Shown: positions 13,352 to 20,836, counted from the first letter of the stretch. The stretch: 21,190 bases of DNA from DASRWD01 sp044507975 (GCA_044507975.1 JBIQIQ010000031.1:1-21190); one strand, 5' to 3'. Numbers and translations are program-made. The notes: generated from the letters alone by a model not told the origin.

Positions 13352-13372
13352 ACACCTGACCGCCAATATAGT
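13344..13372 (+). promoter_or_regulatory. Strong sigma-70-type promoter of the TRAP transporter operon
   Basis: TTGACA (13344-13349), 17-nt spacer, TATAGT (13367-13372, 5/6). Transcription would start near 13379, giving a leader of roughly 23 nt with GGAGG at 13394-13398. Confidence 0.8.
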
Positions 13373-13402
13373 CCGGGCAACCCAAAGGTTGAAGGAGGGC
13401 AC

Positions 13403-14356
13403 ATGGAAACCTTCCGACGTGTCACGCGCAACATGCGGCTTGTCCTGCTGGCGGCTCTGCTGGGTGCGAGCCCGGCGTTGGCCCAGGACTTCGTCTCGAT
13501 CGGTACCGCCTCCCCGGCGGGCGCGTACTACCCCCTCGGCGTCGCGATGGCCGACATCTGGAACCGGAACATCGACGGCGTGCGCTTCAGCGCCCAGGAG
13601 ACCGGCGGCGGCGTGGCGAACATGAACATGCTGGCCTCGGGCGAGATCGAGCTCGGCATCGCCAACGAGAACATCGCCTGGGACGCGCAGGTCGCCAACG
13701 AGCCCTTCAACCGGCCGATCGACTTCAGAGGCGGCTGGACGATGAACGCGTCCTACGCCCTGGTGGTCGCCGCGGCCGACTCCGGGCTGCAGAGCGTCTC
13801 GGACCTCGCCGGCAAGCGGGTGTCGCTCGGCGCCCCCGGCTCTTCGGGCAACGTGCTCGGCCAAAGGCTGCTCGAGAGCCAGGGCGTCGCCGAAGGCCAG
13901 TACTCGCCTGTGTTCCTCGGCTGGCAGGAGGCTGCCGACGCGATCGCCGACGGTTCGCTGGACGCGGCCGTGATGGTCGGAGGTCAGCCGTTCCCCGCCG
14001 TCGAGTCGCTCGCGGTGCGCATGCCCATCGTGATCCTCGGCTTCGACAGCGACCGCCTGGCGGGGTCCGAGGGCTTCCCGCTCGTCGGCGGCACGATCCC
14101 CGCCGGCACCTACACCGGGTTCGACCAGGACGCCGATGCCATCCTCGTGCGCTCGATCATCTACGTGAACACGGATCTGTCCGAGGACCTCGTCTACGAG
14201 ATGGTCAAGGCCGTCTTCGAGAACATCCCGGCGCTGGCCGCCGCTCACCCTTCCGGTGACGAGGCCGCCCTCCTGAGCCAGGAGCAGGCGGCGCAGCTCG
14301 AGCTCGAGATGCACCCGGGCGTCGTGCGTTACGCCCAGGAAGTCGGGGCCTGGTAG
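13403..14356 (+). CDS. TAXI family TRAP transporter solute-binding protein
   Basis: The 317-residue protein has a signal peptide with probable cleavage after A-L-A at 27 (P-A-L-A|Q-D). The mature protein opens with V-S-I-G-T-A-S-P-A-G-A-Y-Y-P-L-G, the hallmark of TAXI (TRAP-associated extracytoplasmic immunogenic) binding proteins. The N-M-L-A-S-G-E-I-E-L-G-I-A-N segment and D-L-A-G-K-R-V-S-L-G-A-P-G-S-S are also typical. It captures an anionic organic solute, often a dicarboxylate or amino acid, outside the membrane and delivers it to the fused permease encoded 2 nt downstream. The ATG at 13403 follows GGAGG (13394-13398); in-frame sequence upstream to 12539 is antisense to the oxidoreductase and is not coding. 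Expression is expected from the promoter at 13344-13372, probably controlled by the GntR gene at the operon's end. Confidence 0.93.
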   Translation: METFRRVTRNMRLVLLAALLGASPALAQDFVSIGTASPAGAYYPLGVAMADIWNRNIDGVRFSAQETGGGVANMNMLASGEIELGIANENIAWDAQVANEPFNRPIDFRGGWTMNASYALVVAAADSGLQSVSDLAGKRVSLGAPGSSGNVLGQRLLESQGVAEGQYSPVFLGWQEAADAIADGSLDAAVMVGGQPFPAVESLAVRMPIVILGFDSDRLAGSEGFPLVGGTIPAGTYTGFDQDADAILVRSIIYVNTDLSEDLVYEMVKAVFENIPALAAAHPSGDEAALLSQEQAAQLELEMHPGVVRYAQEVGAW

Positions 14357-14358
14357 AC

Positions 14359-16302
14359 GTGACCAAGGCCAGGGGAGCGGCCGGCGACCTCTTCTGGATC
14401 GCAGCCATGCTGTTCGTCGTCGTCGTGCAGCCGCTCTACCTGCTGCCTGTCGAGCAGCAGCTACCCATCACGCTGACCCTCGTCATGGTGGGCCTCTTCC
14501 TCAAGAGGCCCACCGTCCGTGACGAGGCCAAGGCGAGCAAGCCGGCCGTCTACCTCGGCCGCGGTCTCGACCTCCTGCTCATCGTGGCTGCCGCCATCGC
14601 GGGCGCCTACGTGGCCGTCAACTACGCCGCGATCATCTTCCGGCAGGGCGCCTTCACGGCGACGGACAACGTCGTGGCGCTTGTGCTGCTGGTCCTCGTG
14701 CTCGAAGGGGTCAGGCGCGCCGTGGGCTGGCCCCTCACGATCGTCTGCCTCGTCTTCATCCTCTACGCGCTCTTCGGCCGGCAGATGCCCGGCCCGCTGC
14801 TGCATCGGGGCTACTCGCTCGAGCGCATCGGCAGGCACCTCGCCCTCTCTTACTCCGGTATCTACGGCATACCCCTGGCCGTCATGGTCAGGTACGTGAT
14901 CTTGTTCATCGTCTTCGGAGCCCTGCTGCAGGTCTCGGGCGCCGCCGACTTCCTCGTGCGGTTCGCGCAGTCGATCGCAGGACGCTTCACAGGAGGTCTC
15001 GGCAAGGTCGCCGTGGTGTCCAGCGCCCTCGTCGGCACGATCTCGGGCAGCGCCGCCGGCAACGTCGCCACGACCGGCAGCGTCACGATCCCGGCGATGA
15101 AGCGCGGCGGCTACCAGCCCCACTTCGCCGGCGCCATCGAGTCCGTCGCCTCGACGGGCGGCCAGATCATGCCGCCGATCATGGGCGCGGCGGCCTTCCT
15201 CATGGCCGACTACCTCGGGATCCGCTACTTCGAGGTCGCCTTGGCCGCCATCATCCCGGCGATCTTCTACTTCATGAGCGCCTGGTTCGCCATCGACCTC
15301 TACGCCCGCGCCGCCGGGCTGCGCGGGCTGGCGCGCGGTGAGAGGCCGCCCTTCTTCGGGACGCTGAGGACGGGCTGGGTACACCTCGCCTTGATCGGCC
15401 TCGTCTACGCGATGCTGATCATGGGCTACACGGCCACGCGCGCCGCGTTCATCGGCGTCTGCGCGGCGGCGGTCCTCGTGCTGCTCAAGCGGGTGAGGCC
15501 GGGGGAGGTCTGGTCGGTGCTCAGGCAGGGCGCCGAGGCCGCCGGGATTCTCTGCGCCGTCACCGCGGGGGCTGGGATCGTCGTCGGGGTCGTGCAGCTC
15601 ACCGGCCTGGGAGCGCAGCTGGCGAGCGCCCTGGTCGACATCTCCGGCGGACACGTCATGGTGCTCCTCGTCCTCGTGATGGTCGTGTCGATCATCCTGG
15701 GGATGGGCATGCCGACGACGGTCGTCTACGTGCTGCTGGCCACACTGGTCGGACCCGCGCTCGTGACGATGGGCCTAACCCCGCTCTCGGCGCACTTCTT
15801 CTTCTTCTACTTCGGGGTCCTCGCCGCCATAACCCCGCCGGTGGCGCTGGCGTCCTACGCGGCGGCCTCCATCGCCGGCAGCGACTTCGACAGGACGGGC
15901 TGGGCCGCGTTCCGCATGGCCATCCCGTCGTTCCTCGTACCGTTCTTCTTCGCACTGAACCCGGCCCTGCTCCTCGAAGGCACGGCGCTCCAGATCGTCC
16001 ACAACTCGTTGACGGCCGGCCTCGGCGTCTGGCTGATCTCCACGGCCGTCATGAACTGGATGAACGGGCGTCTGCCCTGGTGGGCCCGCCTGGTGCTCTT
16101 CGCCGCGGCGCTGCTCCTGATCGACGGCGGCCTCCTCACCGACGCCATCGGACTCGTCGTGCTGGGCGTGTTCATACTGTGGCGGTACCGCCTCCAGCCG
16201 GCGGCCGCGCCGGACGGCGGCGGGGTCGGCGGCCCGGCGAGGCAGGAGGTCGTCCCCGGGTCTGCCGGCCCGGCAGAGGGAGTGCATGGCGCGGACGGTT
16301 GA
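14359..16302 (+). CDS. TRAP transporter fused permease (DctQM type)
   Basis: This 647-residue, very hydrophobic protein has roughly 16 helices. The N-terminal third corresponds to the four-helix DctQ-like small subunit and the remainder to the DctM large subunit, a fusion that regularly pairs with TAXI binding proteins. Diagnostic large-subunit motifs are G-T-I-S-G-S-A-A-G-N-V-A-T-T-G-S-V-T-I-P, S-T-G-G-Q-I-M-P-P-I-M-G-A-A-A-F and G-M-G-M-P-T-T-V-V-Y, plus I-T-P-P-V-A-L-A. It uses the Na+ or H+ gradient to import the solute held by the binding protein. The start is a GTG two bases after the upstream stop, so translation is probably coupled; a weak GGAAG lies near 14338. The hydrophilic Pro/Gly-rich C-terminal tail overlaps the next gene by 17 nt. 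Confidence 0.93.
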   Translation: MTKARGAAGDLFWIAAMLFVVVVQPLYLLPVEQQLPITLTLVMVGLFLKRPTVRDEAKASKPAVYLGRGLDLLLIVAAAIAGAYVAVNYAAIIFRQGAFTATDNVVALVLLVLVLEGVRRAVGWPLTIVCLVFILYALFGRQMPGPLLHRGYSLERIGRHLALSYSGIYGIPLAVMVRYVILFIVFGALLQVSGAADFLVRFAQSIAGRFTGGLGKVAVVSSALVGTISGSAAGNVATTGSVTIPAMKRGGYQPHFAGAIESVASTGGQIMPPIMGAAAFLMADYLGIRYFEVALAAIIPAIFYFMSAWFAIDLYARAAGLRGLARGERPPFFGTLRTGWVHLALIGLVYAMLIMGYTATRAAFIGVCAAAVLVLLKRVRPGEVWSVLRQGAEAAGILCAVTAGAGIVVGVVQLTGLGAQLASALVDISGGHVMVLLVLVMVVSIILGMGMPTTVVYVLLATLVGPALVTMGLTPLSAHFFFFYFGVLAAITPPVALASYAAASIAGSDFDRTGWAAFRMAIPSFLVPFFFALNPALLLEGTALQIVHNSLTAGLGVWLISTAVMNWMNGRLPWWARLVLFAAALLLIDGGLLTDAIGLVVLGVFILWRYRLQPAAAPDGGGVGGPARQEVVPGSAGPAEGVHGADG

Positions 16303-17023
16303 GAAGGGTTCCAAGGCGGGCGGCGAGGCGCCCGAGGCTCCGAGAGCCGAGGCGGCGAACAGGCCAGCCAGGCGCGACCTCGGTGGAGGAGCGCAGGCCG
16401 CTTACGAAGCGATAAGGCAGAGGATCGTCGACGGCGAGTACTACCCCTCGCAGCGGCTGGTGGAGGCGCAGCTGGCGCAGGCGCTAGGGCTAAGCAGGCA
16501 CAACGTCCGCACCGCGCTCGACCGCCTCCACAACGACGGGCTCGTGCGCCTCGAGCCCAACCGCGGAGCCACCGTCGCGACGCTGAGCCTGGAGGAGGCG
16601 CTCGACGTGCTTCTGGCCAGGGAGGCCCTCGAGGCCGAGGCGGCCCGCATGGCGGCTCTGCGGGTGACCGACGAGCAGGTCGCCGAGCTGGAGGAGCTCG
16701 TCGCGAGGATGCGCGCCGCCCTCGCGGCCTCCGCGTGGGACGAGTACTCCGCGACGAACGTGCTGTTCCACCAGAAGGTCTACGAGGCGTCCGGCAGCCG
16801 CACGATCCCAGACCTGATCAAGACACTGCGGCTCCGGCTCGCCCGCCTCCAGCTCCGCACGATCCTTATCCCCGGGCGCAGCGAGAGGTCGCTCGCCGAG
16901 CACGTCGCCATCTTCGAGGCGCTGCGCTCCCGGGACGCCGAGGCCGCCGCCGCCGCGGCCAGGGCCCACGTCTCGCACCTGCGGGAAGCGGTCGATAAGG
17001 CCTGGAGCCTCGTCCGGCTCTAG
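16286..17023 (+). CDS. GntR family transcriptional regulator, FCD (FadR/VanR-like) effector domain
   Basis: The 245-residue protein has a long Ala/Pro-rich N-terminal extension (1-35), then a GntR winged helix at about 38-102. The signature is Y-P-S-Q-R-L-V-E-A-Q-L-A-Q-A-L-G-L-S-R-H-N-V-R-T-A-L, written here residue by residue. The wing ends in N-R-G-A-T-V-A. The all-helical FCD domain (about 108-240) contains N-V-L-F-H, R-S-x-x-S-L-A-E-H and A-x-x-H-V, the three histidines that normally hold a metal and contact an organic-acid ligand. The first ligand position is Asn rather than Asp. The ATG at 16286 has GAGGGAG close upstream and overlaps the permease end. As the last gene of the TRAP operon it is the obvious regulator of both divergent units, through the palindrome at 13340-13351. 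Its TAG shares CTAG with the convergent AlkD gene's stop. Confidence 0.9.
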   Translation: MARTVEKGSKAGGEAPEAPRAEAANRPARRDLGGGAQAAYEAIRQRIVDGEYYPSQRLVEAQLAQALGLSRHNVRTALDRLHNDGLVRLEPNRGATVATLSLEEALDVLLAREALEAEAARMAALRVTDEQVAELEELVARMRAALAASAWDEYSATNVLFHQKVYEASGSRTIPDLIKTLRLRLARLQLRTILIPGRSERSLAEHVAIFEALRSRDAEAAAAAARAHVSHLREAVDKAWSLVRL

Positions 17024-17757
17024 CTGGTCCTCGTCTCCGCCGGCGACGCGAGCAGCGCGGCGCGCTGCTCCTCCGGCAGGTTCCTGCTGGCCTCGCGCAG
17101 GGTGAGCCGCGACGCGCGGCCCCGCCGGGGCAGGAGCCAGGCGTAGACCTCCTCGGGTGACCGCTTGGTCCTCTCCCTGAGCACCCAGCCGATCGCCTTG
17201 CGCACGAAGAACTCCCCGTCCTCGAGCAGGGTGTCGGCGAGGGCCGCGAAGTCGTCGAACACGGGCTCGCCCCGCCGCATCGGCAGTAGGTAGGACAACA
17301 GGGCGGCGCGGCGCAGCCAGACGTCGGGGTCGCGGGACCAGCGCTGCAGGGTCGCGTGGACCGCAGGATCGCGCCCCGCGATCGGACCCACGACGCTCGG
17401 CGCCAGCACGTCGACGAGCGCCCACGTGCGCGACTCGCGTAGCAGCCGCTCGAGGAACGGCAGGTCCTCGCCCGTCAGGAGCCGTTGGCGCTCGGCGAGG
17501 ACGATCGCGGCGGCCAGGCGCAGCTCGTGCACTGGGCGCCGCCACAGGGCTTCCGCTAGGGCGAGGGTGGACGAGCGGTCGTCCGGGACGTCCTCGCGGA
17601 GCGCGCGCCGCGCGATGCGGCGGACGTCGGGCACGCTGGCCCCGTAGTGCTCGAGGTCGCTCCTGAGGTAGCGCTTCTCGGAGGTGGCGCGGTGGGGGTT
17701 GGCGACCTCGCTCAACCCCGCTGCGATGGCGGCTGCGGCGTCCCCAGGGGCCCTCAC
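17020..17757 (-). CDS. alkD: DNA alkylation repair protein, AlkD family (HEAT-repeat DNA glycosylase)
   Basis: The protein of 245 residues is built of helical HEAT-like repeats. It carries the AlkD signature: K-R-Y-L-R-S-D-L-E-H-Y-G near the N-terminus, T-W-A-L-V-D with W112 and D116, W-L-R-R-A-A (R149/R150), and F-F-V-R-K-A-I-G-W-V-L-R-E with W191. These match by spacing the residues W109, D113, R148 and W187 that I recall for Bacillus cereus AlkD. That enzyme removes bulky or cationic N3/N7-alkyl purines without base flipping. I chose the GTG at 17757 because it overlaps the upstream stop in GTGA (17754-17757), a pattern repeated elsewhere in this window, and because it fits the family's usual N-terminus. 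The frame stays open to a GTG at 17793. Its stop overlaps the convergent GntR stop. Confidence 0.88.
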   Translation of the reverse strand: MRAPGDAAAAIAAGLSEVANPHRATSEKRYLRSDLEHYGASVPDVRRIARRALREDVPDDRSSTLALAEALWRRPVHELRLAAAIVLAERQRLLTGEDLPFLERLLRESRTWALVDVLAPSVVGPIAGRDPAVHATLQRWSRDPDVWLRRAALLSYLLPMRRGEPVFDDFAALADTLLEDGEFFVRKAIGWVLRERTKRSPEEVYAWLLPRRGRASRLTLREASRNLPEEQRAALLASPAETRTS

Positions 17758-18932
17758 GAGGACGCGACGACTAGGCGGGCTGAGCGAAGCCACTCGAGGT
17801 GCCCTTCGGTCATCACGCTGTACTCGTAGAACCTGTGATGCTCGATCCCCGCCTCCTCGGCTGCCGCGACGGCGTCACGAAGGTCAGCGCCGTTCCCGAA
17901 GGCGGCGAGCTGATACTGCGCGAACGCTCGCGCCTCGGGACGACACCCGGCTATCTGAGCCGCGACCTCGTTCCTGAGGTCGACCGGGGAGGCGCCTGCT
18001 GCCACCTTGATGCGTACCTCGTCGACGAGGTCGCGGACAGGGGCGACGGCCGTCCCGTCGGGTCGGCGGTCGTCGTCTTCTGCCGCGGTCGTCGAGTAGC
18101 GCAACCCGGCCTCCGCGGCAAGCTGCGCGGCGGCGCGGTTGACCTCCAGGGTCGTCTGGGCGGCGACCGCCCCGTAAGCTCGAACGGCCGAGGTCGAGCC
18201 TGGTGGCGTACGCGTTGGAGCGCCGCTCAGCCACGACTCGAGAGCCTCTCTGGCGGCTGACCTGGCCGCCTCGGCATCCACACCCTCGGCCTTGGCCCGA
18301 GCTCGGCAGGCGCCGCAGAAGCAGAGGGACAACAGCCGGCTGGCCTCTGGCCCGAGCCGAACCGCGACCTTGGGCGCCAGAAGCCCGTAGTCCCAGGGCA
18401 AGAACGACAGCGACTCCGCGTGCAAACCAGTGACGCTGGATCCAGTCGGGTCGAGACACAGGGCGGCAGCAGTCAGATGCGCGACGTGATCGCGGACCAA
18501 GGGTTGGGAAGGGCAGAGCTGCGCGGGATGTGGGTCGCCGAACGCGTTGCGGACCGCCAGCTCGGGGCGGCGGCGCGCGAGATCGTGCGTGTAGAGGAAG
18601 ACGAGCCACGCGATGACCTGAAGACCGCGCTCCGAGGCGCCGTTGATGACGTGGGGAGCGGCCTCGGCCGCATCGGCCAGCAACGTTGGGTCGAGTGGGC
18701 TCTCGCGTGACAACGCCTTGGCGTGGTCGAACCACACGGACCCGAGGTCGCCGGCACGCACCTTCACATGGCGGCCACGGGGCGTCACGAAGTCGGCGAC
18801 GTGGTAGCTCAGCGCCAGCTGGATGCCGTCGACCCCGATCGCCGCAAGCTCGTCCAGCGACGCATCGATCCCCTGGTCACCGAAGAACCAGGGATACGCG
18901 TAGACGGCGAAGCTGGGCGCTCGAGCCGGCAT
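17754..18932 (-). CDS. Uncharacterised TIM-barrel-like protein, possibly glycoside hydrolase-related
   Basis: The 392-residue protein has no signal peptide. Its opening F-A-V-Y-A-Y-P-W-F-F and G-V-D-G-I-Q-L-A-L-S-Y-H look like the first two strands of a (beta/alpha)8 barrel. Later come Q-V-I-A-W-L-V-F-L-Y-T-H, N-A-F-G-D-P-H-P-A-Q-L-C-P-S and G-L-H-A-E-S-L-S-F (E173 as possible acid), then C-F-C-G-A-C (204-209). I recall similar unnamed proteins in actinobacteria and Chloroflexi described as alanine-rich or glycoside-hydrolase-like, but no function. The ATG at 18932 is preceded on the minus strand by CATAGT six bases away, again suggesting a near-leaderless transcript; a GTG at 18938 is an alternative start. 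It is translationally coupled to AlkD and divergent from the deoxyglucarate dehydratase, which hints weakly at sugar-acid or glycoside use. Confidence 0.65.
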   Translation of the reverse strand: MPARAPSFAVYAYPWFFGDQGIDASLDELAAIGVDGIQLALSYHVADFVTPRGRHVKVRAGDLGSVWFDHAKALSRESPLDPTLLADAAEAAPHVINGASERGLQVIAWLVFLYTHDLARRRPELAVRNAFGDPHPAQLCPSQPLVRDHVAHLTAAALCLDPTGSSVTGLHAESLSFLPWDYGLLAPKVAVRLGPEASRLLSLCFCGACRARAKAEGVDAEAARSAAREALESWLSGAPTRTPPGSTSAVRAYGAVAAQTTLEVNRAAAQLAAEAGLRYSTTAAEDDDRRPDGTAVAPVRDLVDEVRIKVAAGASPVDLRNEVAAQIAGCRPEARAFAQYQLAAFGNGADLRDAVAAAEEAGIEHHRFYEYSVMTEGHLEWLRSARLVVASS

Positions 18933-18948
18933 GGCCACACTATGCCGG
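18926..18948. promoter_or_regulatory. Inverted repeat in a divergent promoter region, candidate operator
   Basis: CCGGCAT (18926-18932) and ATGCCGG (18942-18948) are perfect 7-bp inverted arms 9 nt apart. One arm contains the start codon of the minus-strand gene. TACTAT (18954-18959) beside it could be the -10 of the plus-strand dehydratase gene. Confidence 0.4.
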
Positions 18949-18998
18949 GAATGTACTATCTCCGGAGCACCGCTGCCGGTCAGGTCCAGGAGGTCGTC

Positions 18999-19955
18999 AT
19001 GAAGCTGTCTTTCGAGCGGGATGGTCCCTTCGCGTTCCCGATCACACCCATGACCGCGACACTCGAGGTGGACCTGCCCGAGTTCGAGAGGCACCTGGTG
19101 TGGATGATGGACCACTCGGCGCCCGCCCTCTTCGTCGCTTGCGGCACTGGCGAGTTCGCCTCGCTCTCGGCTGGTGAGGTCGGAGAGCTGGCGAGAGTCG
19201 CCGTCGACGTCAGCGAGGGCAAGGCTCCGGTGTTCGTCGGTGCTGGACAGGCGCTGCCCGTGGCGATAGAGAACGCCAGAGCCGCCGAGAGAGCGGGAGC
19301 TTCTGGCCTGCTACTGTTCCCACCCTACCTGCGCGAGTTCGAGGCCGAAGGCTTGATCGCCTACGCGGAAGCGGTATCCCGGTCGACCTCCCTGCCGGTG
19401 ATCCTGTACCAACGTGATGGCATCGCCTACGAACCTGCCGTCCTCGATAGGCTCGTGCGGCTACCCAACGTGCTGGGGCTGAAGGACGGGCTCGGCGACG
19501 TCGAGCGGATGCAGCGCACCGTCGCGGCCTTCGGCGAACGACTCACCTACTTCAACGGCATGCCGACCGCCGAGACGTTCCAGCCCAGCTATCGAGCGGC
19601 AGGGGTCCCCTTCTACTCATCGGCGGTCTTCAACTTCGTGCCCGAGGTCTCCTGGGCTTTCTGGCGCGCCCTCGAAGCGGGCGACGACGTAACCGTGCGA
19701 CGGATCATCGCCGACTTCTTCGTGCCTCTGGCGGAGCTGAGGCGGCAGGCCAAGGGTTACGCGGTCGCACTGGTGAAGGCGGGCGTGTGGTCGCGACGGA
19801 GCGCCGGTGGGCCCGTAAGGGCTCCCCTCGTCGAGGTCCTGCCCGAGCACCTGTCCGCCTTGGAGCGCCTCATCGCCTCGGGGTTGAAGGCTGCAGCGCC
19901 GTCAGAGGGGGCCGCGGCTTCGAGCCGCTCGCCTTCGGAGCCGAAGCTCGCTTGA
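18999..19955 (+). CDS. kdgD: 5-dehydro-4-deoxyglucarate dehydratase (DHDPS/NAL superfamily)
   Basis: The 318-residue cytosolic enzyme would convert 5-dehydro-4-deoxy-D-glucarate to 2,5-dioxopentanoate, water and CO2 in D-glucarate/galactarate breakdown. Evidence includes G-P-F-A-F-P-I-T-P, C-G-T-G-E-F-A-S-L (GTGEF 49-53), L-F-P-P-Y-L and P-V-I-L-Y-Q-R-D with Tyr137. L-G-L-K-D-G follows with Lys162 as the Schiff-base lysine, then G-M-P-T-A-E-T-F, Y-S-S-A-V-F-N-F-V-P and G-G-P-V-R-A-P-L. The YQRD, SSAVFNF and GPVRxPL motifs distinguish this branch from dihydrodipicolinate synthase. The ATG at 18999 follows AGGAGG (18988-18993) with 5-nt spacing; earlier in-frame ATGs lie in the divergent gene's region. 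A Ser/Pro/Ala-rich tail of about 20 residues extends past the usual end. No glucarate dehydratase or semialdehyde dehydrogenase is in the window. Confidence 0.9.
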   Translation: MKLSFERDGPFAFPITPMTATLEVDLPEFERHLVWMMDHSAPALFVACGTGEFASLSAGEVGELARVAVDVSEGKAPVFVGAGQALPVAIENARAAERAGASGLLLFPPYLREFEAEGLIAYAEAVSRSTSLPVILYQRDGIAYEPAVLDRLVRLPNVLGLKDGLGDVERMQRTVAAFGERLTYFNGMPTAETFQPSYRAAGVPFYSSAVFNFVPEVSWAFWRALEAGDDVTVRRIIADFFVPLAELRRQAKGYAVALVKAGVWSRRSAGGPVRAPLVEVLPEHLSALERLIASGLKAAAPSEGAAASSRSPSEPKLA

Positions 19956-19971
19956 GCACGAGCCACATGAC

Positions 19972-20001
19972 TTGACCCGCGCGGGCTTTGTCATTTATAA
20001 A
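19972..20001 (+). promoter_or_regulatory. Strong promoter of the second GntR/ABC transporter operon
   Basis: TTGACC (19972-19977, 5/6) and TATAAA (19996-20001, 5/6) are 18 nt apart, starting 16 nt after the dehydratase stop. TTTATAAA (19994-20001) is itself palindromic. Transcription would start near 20008. Confidence 0.7.
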
Positions 20002-20023
20002 TCGCTAAACCGTAGACAGGCTC

Positions 20024-20041
20024 GCCCGGGTTAGACCGGGC
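20024..20041. repeat. Inverted repeat abutting the ATG of the GntR gene
   Basis: GCCCGG (20024-20029) and CCGGGC (20036-20041) flank GTTAGA. In RNA this hairpin would end exactly at the ATG at 20042; in DNA it could be an autoregulatory operator just downstream of the promoter. Confidence 0.45.
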
Positions 20042-20836
20042 ATGCGTTTCGTCGCCTCCGTCGTTCGAGAGGACCGCCATTTGCAGGCCGCACGAGTCAA
20101 CCGTCAGACGTTGAAGGACCAGGTCGTCGACCTGATCCGGGAAGCGATCTTGACGGGCGCATACGAGCCTGGCCAGCGGTTGAGCGAGCCGGAAGTGGCC
20201 AAGCGGCTCGACGTCAGCCTCACTCCGGTGAGGGAGGCGTTGGGGACGCTCGCGGCCACGGGCCTGGTGGTCCGGAGCGGCCGCCAGGGCACGTACGTGC
20301 GTGCGCTGGACGCTGGCGACGTTCGCAACCTCTTCTCGGTTCGGGAGGCGCTTGAGTGCCTGGCGGTCAGGCAGGCCGCCCACAATCTCACCCGTGAGGA
20401 CTTCGCGCGCTTCCACCTCAACCTGCAGCGTCAGGCCGATGCCAACGAACTTGCGCTCGAGGCGAGCGCGCGGGCAACGCGTCGGCTGGCAGAGCTCAAC
20501 GACGAGTTCCATGGCCTCATCCTCGAACGGGCAGGCAACGAGTGGCTCGCATCGCTACTGGGCAGCATCGGCGACCTGCTCGTGTTCGCGCGAGTGCGGC
20601 TGCGCGAGTCGGCCTCCACGGCGCGGCGGGTCCAGAGCCTGGCGGAGCATCGCAGCATCGTGGAGGCTCTGGCCGCAGGCGACGCTGAGGTCGCGGCGAG
20701 CTTCATGTCCGCTCACCTCCGCCACCTCGAGGATCACGTGATCGCCCGGATGACGGGTGCTGCAGGCGATAGGCAAGTCGCGCGGAAGCCGAACGGCCAA
20801 GCGCTGCGAGCGTCAAGAGAGGACGGGAAGCCATGA
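20042..20836 (+). CDS. GntR family transcriptional regulator, FCD domain (second copy)
   Basis: The protein of 264 residues (from ATG 20042) has a GntR winged helix at about 20-85, with L-K-D-Q-V-V-D-L-I-R-E-A-I-L, P-G-Q-R-L-S-E-P-E-V-A-K-R-L and the recognition helix V-S-L-T-P-V-R-E-A-L. An FCD domain (about 92-230) has N-D-E-F-H, L-A-E-H-R-S-I-V and H-L-R-H-L, the histidines expected for metal/ligand binding. The basic tail after 235 is longer than usual. The start is uncertain. The ATG has no Shine-Dalgarno and abuts a hairpin, while an in-frame TTG at 20081 has GAGAGGA at 20067-20073 with 7-nt spacing and still leaves the whole domain intact. Its stop overlaps the ABC binding protein's ATG in ATGA, so it probably regulates that transporter and itself. 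The dehydratase just upstream may share its control. Confidence 0.88.
   Translation: MRFVASVVREDRHLQAARVNRQTLKDQVVDLIREAILTGAYEPGQRLSEPEVAKRLDVSLTPVREALGTLAATGLVVRSGRQGTYVRALDAGDVRNLFSVREALECLAVRQAAHNLTREDFARFHLNLQRQADANELALEASARATRRLAELNDEFHGLILERAGNEWLASLLGSIGDLLVFARVRLRESASTARRVQSLAEHRSIVEALAAGDAEVAASFMSAHLRHLEDHVIARMTGAAGDRQVARKPNGQALRASREDGKP

Noticed and set aside
12539..13402. N-terminal extension of the TAXI protein frame
   Set aside because: It is antisense to the oxidoreductase and crosses both divergent promoters. The ATG at 13403 has a strong ribosome binding site and begins a signal peptide.
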